Positions 43,015-50,301 of a stretch of 64,000 nt of DNA are shown piece after piece. The first letter of the stretch is position 1. Every line of letters begins with the position of its first letter. The notes beneath the pieces were generated by a model that did not search any database, was not told the DNA's origin, and saw only the letters and a program-made list of their open reading frames with translations. The position numbers and the translations under genes were made by a program. The stretch spans positions 1-64,000 of the forward strand of contig CAJSZV010000021.1 of assembly GCA_910574345.1 (NCBI GenBank), in the 5' to 3' direction. Source of the stretch: Clostridiaceae bacterium. Lineage in GTDB: Bacteria > Bacillota > Clostridia > Lachnospirales > Lachnospiraceae.

Positions 43015-45627
43015 TTACAAAACAGAACCACCGCCCGGCTGATCATTCGGGTTCGTACTAATCACCCTGTACAGCAAATTTCCATGGGGAAATTTATTGA
43101 TAAAAGGCACGATGGCCTTCCCACTGTAAATCAGTCCCTGGCCGGAATCCGCGTTTTTAATATAATTCAGCTGGGCCTCCGAGATATGCAGCATGGCCCC
43201 GATCTCATTCCGATCCTCATTGGACTGATTTAACATCAGGATAAACGGACTGTTATTGATAATCCCCCTGGATTCCCGGTTCATCAAAAGATCTTCGATA
43301 TTCTGGGTAATCCCGGTGGGAACCCCTCCATACTTACGAAACTGCTTCCACATATACATAAGGAACCTTGCGCAGCTCTCCGACTGGGTAAGGACATACA
43401 GCTCATCAATGTAAATCCAGGTGCGGATTCCCCTTGCTTTATTGGCGATGGTCCGGTTCCAGATATCGTTCAGACACACCTGCATTCCCATCTCATTCAT
43501 GCCTGTGCCGATATCCCGGATATCATACACCACAAACCGGTTGTTGGTATCCACGTTTGTCTGGAAGGCAAAGGTATTGTAGGAACCCACACAATATTTC
43601 TCTATGGCCAGCCGGATATATTCCGCCTCCGGCTCCGGCTGCTTTTTTAACAGCAGGTAAAAATCCTGAAACGTAGGCGACCTCTCACGGTCACAGGTCC
43701 TATCGATTCCCTTCTGCCTCAGCCTGTCCATATGAGTCAGGTAAGGCTCATACAGAATCCTGACACACCGGTCAATAACGGAAATCTGAACCGGGTTCAG
43801 CCCCATATGGCCTCCAATGGCATTTTCACAGATGGAACAGATATAATCGGATTTCACGGTCACCGGATCATCGCTTGTTTTATCCTTGCTGATATCCATA
43901 TCAAAGGGATTGATGTGGGTGTCTGAGCCCGGAGCGATCCGGATCACCTGCCCTCCTAAAGATTCACATAAGGGGCGGTACTCAGCCTGGGGATCAATGA
44001 CAAAGATCTCATTCTTGTCACTGGAGAGAAAAACCTGGGTCATCTCCAGCTTGGCGCTGAAGGATTTCCCCGATCCCGGCATGCCGAGTATCAACCCGTT
44101 TGAGTTCTGCCCCCTGAGCCTGTTGATCATAATCAGGTTCCGGCTTGTGGCGTTTACACCGTAATAGTTCCCTCCGGCCTGCACAAGCTCCTGTGACTCA
44201 AACGGGATAAAAAGGGCGGCTGCCTCCGTGTTCATCAGCCGGTTCGCCCAGATTTTGTTGCTTCCCAGGGGAAGACAGGACTGAAAGCCCCTCTCCTGCT
44301 GGGAATTCAGCTTCATGAGAGTACATAAATGCTTTTCCGCATTATTCTGGGCCATCTTTGTGTATTTGTCCAGATCCTCCATATCATCCGCAAAGACAGT
44401 CACCACAACCGACATGAGGATGGTCTTCTGGTCCCGCACCGTAATATCATCATAGGCCTTATCCGCGTCCTTTTTCGACTGCATAAGATCCGGCGACACC
44501 AGGTCCGCCCCCAGCCCTGCCTTTGCCGCCCGCTTGGCAGCCTCCGCCATGTTGCGGTTGATCTCCAACATCTGATTTCTCACCAGCTTGATGGCCTCAT
44601 CCTGACGCATAGGAGAAAAATGGACGCTGGTAATGGCATTACAGGGAATATTGGCAATATCCGTCAGCACCTCCGCCGAAAGCTGGGTGGGAAGGTTTTT
44701 CAGGAACAAGGAGCGCCCAAACGTATCTCCCAGACGGAAATGGTCATTTTCAAAAGTCATAGAGCTGGGGCCGATCATATCCTTGGTGGTAAGCCCCAGT
44801 TGGTGCATCCACTCAATATCAAAGGACCGGGCCTCATTGCCGTCAATATTCATCTTCTTAAAAAAAGGAACCTCCGTATCCTGATTGTAAATATTATAAA
44901 GCACCTCCAGCCTCTCCTGCAGTTCCATAGGGTCTGTGGAAGCCTCATTGATGGCCTTAATCCTGGCTGACACCTCCCCGTCAATCCGGGAAAAGGTTCC
45001 GAAAGCCGTCTCAATATTCTCCGCCTTTACAGATACCACCAGATACTTTTCCTGGACAATGTTGCTCTGCCCCTCACTGATCTTGGAAAGCAGCACCTGG
45101 TTTAAATCTTTCCGCAGGCCGTTATACACATCATCTTGTTCCGCAAACAGGGTCTCCTCCTTAAACCTTTCCTTATCAATGCTCCGGTTAAAGATCACTA
45201 GCTGGGGCCGCATGTCTGGGGAAAAGTAGTTCAGCAGATCCCCGTAGGCGAAGTACATCTCATCCTGGGCTTCCTGGGTGGTGGTGCGGAAATTGGCGTC
45301 CGTAAGGCGGTAGCTCTTGGTAAAGATCCCCTCCTCCGGTTCCATCATACCGTTCATATATACCCGTTTATAGGGAATCGACTGCTGGACGGTCTTCGGC
45401 ACCTGAATCGACCGAATACGGTTCTGCTTTGTCTTCTTCGTTCGTTTTGCTTTGTCTCTGTCCAGACTTTTTTCTTTTGGCTCCTTCTTTTTATCAAACT
45501 CCATCTTTCCCACATCACCGGAAAAATCCTGAATCTGTTTGTCAATATCCGTACCGGCCTTTGGTGAGCTGGCCTTGCTGATTTCTGTCACATCTCTTCC
45601 TGGCTGACGTCTTTTTGGTCCAAACAT
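43015..45627 (-). CDS. VirB4-type conjugation ATPase
   Basis: This 870-residue VirB4/TraE/TcpF-like motor ATPase of a type IV secretion system has Walker A GLILGMPGSGKSFSAK, an IYIDELYVL Walker B and the later QNIEDLL motif. It works at the inner face of the membrane to drive assembly of the conjugation channel and DNA transfer. The charged N-terminal 85 residues are Lys-rich. The ATG at 45627 is chosen because GGAGAGGAGG lies just upstream; the frame is open eight codons further to a TTG. It follows the PrgI gene by 16 bp. A coupling protein (VirD4) is not in the window. Confidence 0.93.
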   Translation of the reverse strand: MFGPKRRQPGRDVTEISKASSPKAGTDIDKQIQDFSGDVGKMEFDKKKEPKEKSLDRDKAKRTKKTKQNRIRSIQVPKTVQQSIPYKRVYMNGMMEPEEGIFTKSYRLTDANFRTTTQEAQDEMYFAYGDLLNYFSPDMRPQLVIFNRSIDKERFKEETLFAEQDDVYNGLRKDLNQVLLSKISEGQSNIVQEKYLVVSVKAENIETAFGTFSRIDGEVSARIKAINEASTDPMELQERLEVLYNIYNQDTEVPFFKKMNIDGNEARSFDIEWMHQLGLTTKDMIGPSSMTFENDHFRLGDTFGRSLFLKNLPTQLSAEVLTDIANIPCNAITSVHFSPMRQDEAIKLVRNQMLEINRNMAEAAKRAAKAGLGADLVSPDLMQSKKDADKAYDDITVRDQKTILMSVVVTVFADDMEDLDKYTKMAQNNAEKHLCTLMKLNSQQERGFQSCLPLGSNKIWANRLMNTEAAALFIPFESQELVQAGGNYYGVNATSRNLIMINRLRGQNSNGLILGMPGSGKSFSAKLEMTQVFLSSDKNEIFVIDPQAEYRPLCESLGGQVIRIAPGSDTHINPFDMDISKDKTSDDPVTVKSDYICSICENAIGGHMGLNPVQISVIDRCVRILYEPYLTHMDRLRQKGIDRTCDRERSPTFQDFYLLLKKQPEPEAEYIRLAIEKYCVGSYNTFAFQTNVDTNNRFVVYDIRDIGTGMNEMGMQVCLNDIWNRTIANKARGIRTWIYIDELYVLTQSESCARFLMYMWKQFRKYGGVPTGITQNIEDLLMNRESRGIINNSPFILMLNQSNEDRNEIGAMLHISEAQLNYIKNADSGQGLIYSGKAIVPFINKFPHGNLLYRVISTNPNDQPGGGSVL

Positions 45628-45643
45628 GGCACGCCTCCTCTCC

Positions 45644-46105
45644 TCATTCAATAGGTTTTAATTCCGGGTTATCCCTTAAAAATCGTTCCAGCCGCTTTTT
45701 ATTCAGTTTCCTCTTTCGCTTCCGTTTCTTTCCGGAATACACTTCCATATCCCCGTCAAAGTACTCATAAGTAATGCAGCTTTGCCTGGCATATGCGGCG
45801 TAGGTATTTTCCGTGGCATAGAGTCTGTGCTTGGGCGCTAGGCATTTCGTAACTGCCACGTCCTTGGCAAATACCCACAAAGGCATGCCGTAGACATCAA
45901 TAAACCCGCAGGCGATTATAGGCGTATCAATGGCCGCAATCAGACCGATCAGGGATTCTGCGGAAACATACTTATTAAAAAGTGTGTAAATCCCCACGGC
46001 AATCAGTCCGGATGGCACAATGGCGTAGGTCTGACGGCGGGTAAAAGGGCCGATAAATTTTGCTTTCACATTCCGGATATCCTTGGGCACCGGCATAATA
46101 ATCAT
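45644..46105 (-). CDS. PrgI family conjugation membrane protein
   Basis: The 153 residues begin MPVPKDIRNVKAKFIGPFTRRQ, the typical start of PrgI/TcpE-like proteins. Two transmembrane helices follow (YAIVPSGLIAVGIYTLF and IGLIAAIDTPIIACGFIDVYGMPL) and then a long basic C-terminal tail (KKRKRKRKLNKKRL). The family is an integral membrane partner of VirB4 in Gram-positive type IV secretion. It is sited between the TrbL-like and VirB4 genes, as is usual. GAGGAGG precedes the ATG. Confidence 0.9.
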   Translation of the reverse strand: MIIMPVPKDIRNVKAKFIGPFTRRQTYAIVPSGLIAVGIYTLFNKYVSAESLIGLIAAIDTPIIACGFIDVYGMPLWVFAKDVAVTKCLAPKHRLYATENTYAAYARQSCITYEYFDGDMEVYSGKKRKRKRKLNKKRLERFLRDNPELKPIE

Positions 46106-46120
46106 CTGATCTCACCTCCT

Positions 46121-47425
46121 CTAATGAACTCCGATAATGTCGTTTGCAATCTGGCGGGATTTGGCAAACATTCCGATCATGGTAAGGTTGATGGCTGTGT
46201 TGGTGATAACGGAAAAGCTGGCATGAAGGCTGTTCTTAAAAATATCCGTTGCGAAAATGATGATATAGATCACCGCCCCCTGCAATGCGCAGGCAAATAA
46301 TTTCTTCAGCCACATCCAGCCATTGCTGCGGAACCGTTCCGAATACAGATCCGCGATGGCAAGTGGGGTAAACACATACCGGACCGCAATCTCTATGGCT
46401 ACCGCATACACCACCAGGGAGGAAGCAAGCTGCACAATCCCGTTCCCGAACAAAGAGGTCAGGGAACCGAAAGCACCGGATAGACTGGAACCGATATTCA
46501 TAATCGAAGCCCCAGTATTGGTAAACCAGTTATATTCAATCTGGGTAAGGGTACTGTTGGTCAGCATGGTGTTCAGTGCCTTCACGATGGTGTACTGAAC
46601 AGAGGAAGCCCCATGATTTCCGATTGCCAGCTGCACGCTTGACACCACTAAAGTTCCCATGCGGATAATCATCAGTGTGAAAAATCGGTAATGATAGATA
46701 AACCAGACCCCGAACAGCAATTTGATAAATTCCCTCTGGAGAGCCTCGCTGCTTAAATTCCTGTCCGTAACCATCACAAGCAGCTGGGAACAGCCAAAGG
46801 TAATGGCCAGGGCAATGGCCAATGCCTGAATCGGCCTGGTAAAGCTGGTCATCAGGCTCCCCTGCACGTCAAAGGCATTCAATATCTCAGAGATCATGCC
46901 CCGGTTGATCTTGCTGATAGAATTTCCCTGAGAATCGGTTTTGGTATTCCAGGTCAGAATATTCACCTTCTCCGCCGCTTTCTCCACATCACTTTTCTGT
47001 ACCCCTGTAGTTCCGGTCGTGGTAAGCCCGGTATCCGGGTCTACCGTTGTATATTTGACGGATTCAAAATCAATGCCAAGAGCCATGGCCTCCTCTTTAA
47101 AATAATTTTTCCACACCGTGGCAACCGTTGTATTTAACTCTACCTCCCGGATAGCCGCGTCAATGATTGCGTATCCTCCCTGGACCGTTGGGTCTTCCTC
47201 CGCCTCCTCCAGATGATCTCTCAAATACGCGATAATCTTGTCTCTCTTTTCTGCAGCGTCCGTATCCTCCCCACCGGTATCATCCGGCTGCGGAATGGTA
47301 CTGCTAACAGAAAGCAGCTCCTGTGCCTCTTCGGATACCGCCCCATAGGCCATCACAGGAGTACCCATCTGCAGCACCAAACACAACGCCACAGTTGCCA
47401 CTGTCCATTTCTTTTTTGCGTCCAC
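46121..47425 (-). CDS. TrbL/VirB6-like polytopic conjugation protein
   Basis: This 434-residue protein has a signal peptide (about 1-27, VALCLVLQMGTPVMAYGA), an extracellular acidic segment, and then six or so transmembrane helices (including ALAIALAITFGCSQLLVMV and ALQGAVIYIIIFATDIF). It matches the TrbL/VirB6-like channel proteins of Gram-positive conjugative elements. It starts at GTG, with GGGGGAT six bases upstream, 15 bp before PrgI. It probably forms part of the inner channel. Confidence 0.85.
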   Translation of the reverse strand: MDAKKKWTVATVALCLVLQMGTPVMAYGAVSEEAQELLSVSSTIPQPDDTGGEDTDAAEKRDKIIAYLRDHLEEAEEDPTVQGGYAIIDAAIREVELNTTVATVWKNYFKEEAMALGIDFESVKYTTVDPDTGLTTTGTTGVQKSDVEKAAEKVNILTWNTKTDSQGNSISKINRGMISEILNAFDVQGSLMTSFTRPIQALAIALAITFGCSQLLVMVTDRNLSSEALQREFIKLLFGVWFIYHYRFFTLMIIRMGTLVVSSVQLAIGNHGASSVQYTIVKALNTMLTNSTLTQIEYNWFTNTGASIMNIGSSLSGAFGSLTSLFGNGIVQLASSLVVYAVAIEIAVRYVFTPLAIADLYSERFRSNGWMWLKKLFACALQGAVIYIIIFATDIFKNSLHASFSVITNTAINLTMIGMFAKSRQIANDIIGVH

Positions 47426-47439
47426 TGGCTATCCCCCTT

Positions 47440-47790
47440 TCATACAATGATTTTTAAGGCATTTAAGATTCCCGGCATGCACAGAAAAACCGTGCCAAAA
47501 ATTAACTTTAACATGGCCTGATTGATGGAATCTGCGTCCCCGTCCTTTTTGGCCGTGACCATGCCATAAATCCCCCACATCAGCACCACCACACCGGTCA
47601 CTCTCAAAAACCAGAATATAATATTCAGTACCATGCTCTGAAACTGCAAAATGGTATAAGCGTCAAAATCACTGGCTTTTACGTTAGGACTTATGGTCAT
47701 GGCATAAACATGCAGCCCTGTTCCGATACACCCCCTATAAAAGACATACCCATAAACTACAGGTAGAATATTTTTTCTAAATCTGTCCAT
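47440..47790 (-). CDS. Maff2-like small conjugation membrane protein (second copy)
   Basis: The 116 residues have two transmembrane helices and resemble the Maff2-like protein at 48153 in the second half (FQSMVLNIIFWFLRVTGVVVLMWGIYGMVTAKKDGDADSINQAMLKLI against NLAFWISRLVGIGMLVWGIYGYVTARKDGEAESMNGALGKLI). The ATG at 47790 is supported by GAGGAGAG; the frame extends 62 unsupported codons upstream. Such proteins are VirB2-like or accessory channel components. It lies just before the TrbL-like gene. Confidence 0.8.
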   Translation of the reverse strand: MDRFRKNILPVVYGYVFYRGCIGTGLHVYAMTISPNVKASDFDAYTILQFQSMVLNIIFWFLRVTGVVVLMWGIYGMVTAKKDGDADSINQAMLKLIFGTVFLCMPGILNALKIIV

Positions 47791-48005
47791 ACCGTTCTCT
47801 CCTCTTCCTATGTCCAATAAACCCAAACCAACGTTTTGCCGCGATAGGCAAAAAATCATTCTTAACCTCTCAATCCAAGCAAGCCGGAAGAAAGATTTTG
47901 TCATTCTGAGTAAAAATACTTGATGTGTTCCTGAGCTATCTGAAAAATCCGACACCGCCTGGGCGCCGGATTTCACAGGACAAACAGCCTTTCAAATAAA
48001 CCTCC

Positions 48006-48092
48006 ATGCGCCCGGCTGCGGACGCACCACCACACATGAAAGTCTGGCGGGCGCATTTGGCATACCTGAACTCATGCCGCCTAATCGGCGGC
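48006..48092 (-). ncRNA. Candidate structured RNA between the two Maff2-like genes
   Basis: The gap 47791-48152 (362 bp) has no convincing gene but two strong hairpins on the minus strand. One is GCCGCC-N5-GGCGGC (48076-48092). The other is a 9-bp stem, ATGCGCCCG/CGGGCGCAT, with a 33-nt loop (48006-48014 with 48048-48056). A GGAGG lies right after the long stem. A possible 23-codon frame starts in the last stem arm (ATGGAGG). It could be a leader, processing site or regulatory RNA that sets the ratio of the two Maff2-like proteins. Folding was judged by eye. Confidence 0.45.
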
Positions 48093-48152
48093 GGACTTTT
48101 AAAGTAATCTTAGACAGCCTTCAAATCACCTTGGACAGTCTCCTAAAGCTGC

Positions 48153-48563
48153 TTAAGAGAGGATTCCCAATCCCTTCATCACGCTTGGCATGGCAATCAA
48201 TACGCAGCCGGAGATCAGCTTTCCCAAGGCTCCGTTCATAGACTCGGCCTCCCCGTCTTTTCTGGCCGTTACATAACCATAGATTCCCCATACCAGCATT
48301 CCGATTCCCACCAGCCTTGAGATCCAGAACGCAAGGTTTAAGATCATGGATTCCGGATTAAAATTGGTGGTATCCGCAATGGTATAGGTTTTGTTTAACC
48401 CTGACATGGCAAATGCATTGATCCGGCACATTCCATAAGTCATACAGGCCGTAGCCATCATCACTGCCTTCTTTGCCATATCCCTTCCCTTTGTAAAGGA
48501 GTTCAAAAGTTTTTCCTTTCCTGAACATACTTTCTCTTTTTTTGATACTGCAACAATTCGCAT
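48153..48563 (-). CDS. Maff2 family conjugation membrane protein
   Basis: This 136-residue protein starts at 48563 (AAGGAGG seven bases upstream). It has a basic N-terminal segment, a hydrophobic signal-like helix (KKAVMMATACMTYGMC), an extracellular loop, then two transmembrane helices around the conserved GIYGYVTARKDGEAESMNGALGKLI block. Maff2 proteins occur in the conjugation modules of Clostridia, between VirD4 and TrbL-like genes. It begins the main transfer transcript, 73 nt after a CATAATT element. Confidence 0.87.
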   Translation of the reverse strand: MRIVAVSKKEKVCSGKEKLLNSFTKGRDMAKKAVMMATACMTYGMCRINAFAMSGLNKTYTIADTTNFNPESMILNLAFWISRLVGIGMLVWGIYGYVTARKDGEAESMNGALGKLISGCVLIAMPSVMKGLGILS

Positions 48564-48635
48564 AGCATTTCCTCCTTCTTCTCATTCCAATCCCAGGCGG
48601 CCGCAAATCTGGTAAGGCCGGCCATGGCTTAACTG

Positions 48636-48642
48636 AATTATG
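48636..48642 (-). promoter_or_regulatory. CATAATT element, 73 nt before the Maff2 gene
   Basis: The heptamer precedes the first gene of the conjugation block, so the transfer genes fall in the same promoter class as dnaE and the adhesins. Confidence 0.55.
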
Positions 48643-48720
48643 GAATCTCTTTCTTCATTTTCCGCATTTTTATAATGAAACGAAGCTTGATTCCAAGCTA
48701 AAAGCAAAATGAACCATATC

Positions 48721-48975
48721 TCAGCAAAACTGCGTGCATTGTCTGAGCGTATCCTGAAGCAGCGTTTCCACCTCTTCCTGTTCTTCTGTAAGCACTCTGT
48801 CTGGATTGGATTCCAGTATCCAGATGATAAACTCATAATTTTCAACCGGGTCCTTCACCAGCTCCATGGCCTCATCCCAGTCCGGATACCATTCCGTAAG
48901 GGGATGTCCATTATCCACGATCCGTTCCAGCATGGCATGAAACTTCTCATGGGAGATCTTCTTGATTTCTTCCAT
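48721..48975 (-). CDS. Unknown 84-residue acidic protein
   Basis: This small helical acidic protein is not recognised (FHAMLERIVDNGHPLTEWYPDWDEAMELV, then LTEEQEEVETLLQDTLRQC). It starts at 48975 after AGGAAAG. Its leader holds an AAGGAG-GGA-CTCCTT hairpin (49002-49016) whose ribosome-binding site faces a tiny MGT frame, so translation may be modulated. It has its own CATAATT element 74 nt upstream. Confidence 0.65.
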   Translation of the reverse strand: MEEIKKISHEKFHAMLERIVDNGHPLTEWYPDWDEAMELVKDPVENYEFIIWILESNPDRVLTEEQEEVETLLQDTLRQCTQFC

Positions 48976-49001
48976 CCGTTCTTTCCTATCATGTGCCCAT
49001 C

Positions 49002-49016
49002 AAGGAGTCCCTCCTT
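49002..49016 (-). other. Leader hairpin with embedded ribosome-binding site
   Basis: AAGGAG-GGA-CTCCTT is a 6-bp stem that hides an AAGGAGG placed correctly for ATGGGCACATGA, a three-codon frame, before the 84-residue gene. Confidence 0.45.
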
Positions 49017-49048
49017 TCTATTTTTTGTGGGATAGGAATTCCTGTTCT

Positions 49049-49055
49049 AATTATG
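49049..49055 (-). promoter_or_regulatory. CATAATT element, 74 nt before the 48975 start
   Basis: It lies about 30 bp after the primase terminator. Confidence 0.55.
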
Positions 49056-49084
49056 GTAAAAGAGAACTTGTTTTCGGTCTCTAC

Positions 49085-49114
49085 AAAAAAGTAGCAGGTC
49101 AAAGGACCTGCTGC
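49085..49114 (-). terminator. Terminator overlapping the end of the primase gene
   Basis: GCAGCAGGTC-loop-GACCTGCTAC is followed by six T on the minus strand. The primase stop codon (49099-49101) lies in the loop, so the last codons form the 5' arm of the stem. Confidence 0.8.
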
Positions 49115-50154
49115 ATAAGGATATCAATAAGCTCTCCTGTGTCTTTTGTATGTCTGGCCAGAAACATATGGGCCGGCAGGGCCTGTTCGATCCGCTTTCT
49201 AAACTCATCCATTCCCATAGGATCTTCTCTGATCAGTTCATCCGGGTCTTTGTATGGGCTGAAATCCAAAACCTTAACCGAAAGCCCCGCTTTTCTTAAA
49301 AGATCAATGGACTTTTTCGCCCCATGGATTCCGGCCTCATCACTGTCCATGGACAAAAATACTTCCTTGTATCTGGCCGCAATCAGCCTTGCATGCTCTT
49401 CGGTAAGGGCCGTGCCCAGCACCGCGGCTGAATCACGGAAGCCTGCACGGTGTAGCGCTATGTAGTCCAGATACCCCTCACAGAGAATCAGCGCCTGTCC
49501 CCTGATATCTCCCATGTAGGGAAACCCGTAGAGATTTCTCCGCTTGCTGAAAAGCTCCGTCTCCGGTGAATTCAGATATTTCGGCCTGGAATCATCAAGC
49601 ACTCTTCCGCCAAAGGCAATCACATCACCGTTCTCATCCATAATCGGAAACATGACCCGGTTGCGGAAGAAATCATAAGGGTATCCTCTGGCACTTAATT
49701 TAAACAAGCCGGAAGCCATCAGCTCCCCATGGCGATACCGCCTTTTCAGCCGGCTGTACAGAACAGAAAAGCCGTCCGGCGCAAACCCAAGCCCGTACTC
49801 CCGAATGCCATCCAGAGTAATTCCCCGACTGGCAAGATACTGTCGGCCTGGGTGCTCCGCCTTTATTAGTTCCGTGTAATAAAAATAGGCGGTATCCTCA
49901 TAAATCTGCAGAAGAACCGGATTTTTCTGACAGGTAACCATGGCATACTTGTTCGGTTCCAGCCTTGCCAGGAAATCTTTCTTATCACCAGAGGCACCGC
50001 AGGCATAACAGAAAAAAATTCCTTTCCGGTCATCCGCCATAAAAGTATCCGTCCTCCCGTGACAAAAAGGGCAGCTTCCAAAATACTTTCCGGATACCGG
50101 ATCGCGGGTTACTTTTGTATAACGGGAAACAAGTTCACTGATTGTTTCGTACAT
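49099..50154 (-). CDS. DnaG-like DNA primase, short form
   Basis: This 351-residue primase has a CHC2-type zinc ribbon (Cys28, Cys31/His32, Cys49, Cys52 in SCPFCHGRTDTF...FFCYACGASGD), the RNA polymerase-like catalytic domain (GYPYDFFRNRVMFPI, AFGGR) and a Toprim domain (ALILCEGYLDYIALHRAG, LSMDSDEAG). The C-terminal helicase-binding domain of chromosomal DnaG (about 600 residues) is missing, as in many phage and plasmid primases. The ATG at 50154 follows AAGGAAGG and a CATAATT element; the upstream TTG at 50193 lacks support. With the element's DnaE it would form a partly self-sufficient replication set. Confidence 0.9.
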   Translation of the reverse strand: MYETISELVSRYTKVTRDPVSGKYFGSCPFCHGRTDTFMADDRKGIFFCYACGASGDKKDFLARLEPNKYAMVTCQKNPVLLQIYEDTAYFYYTELIKAEHPGRQYLASRGITLDGIREYGLGFAPDGFSVLYSRLKRRYRHGELMASGLFKLSARGYPYDFFRNRVMFPIMDENGDVIAFGGRVLDDSRPKYLNSPETELFSKRRNLYGFPYMGDIRGQALILCEGYLDYIALHRAGFRDSAAVLGTALTEEHARLIAARYKEVFLSMDSDEAGIHGAKKSIDLLRKAGLSVKVLDFSPYKDPDELIREDPMGMDEFRKRIEQALPAHMFLARHTKDTGELIDILMQQVL

Positions 50155-50194
50155 CTCTTTATCCTTCCTTCTCCAATGCCTTTTCTTTCCCAAG

Positions 50195-50201
50195 AATTAT
50201 G
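50195..50201 (-). promoter_or_regulatory. CATAATT element, 41 nt before the primase gene
   Basis: The string GCATAATTC is shared with the adhesin site. Confidence 0.55.
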
Positions 50202-50256
50202 CTGGTCAAAGTCGGCTTTGGGTGGTAACCGTTTTCATCCTGCTCGCAGAAAACTA

Positions 50257-50275
50257 CCCTCCCTGGCGGGGAGGG
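50257..50275 (-). terminator. Intrinsic terminator after the 2,184-residue gene
   Basis: CCCTCCC-CGCCA-GGGAGGG is followed by TAGTTTTC on the minus strand. Confidence 0.75.
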
Positions 50276-50301
50276 CAATTCTATGGGTTCTCATTTCCTG
50301 T

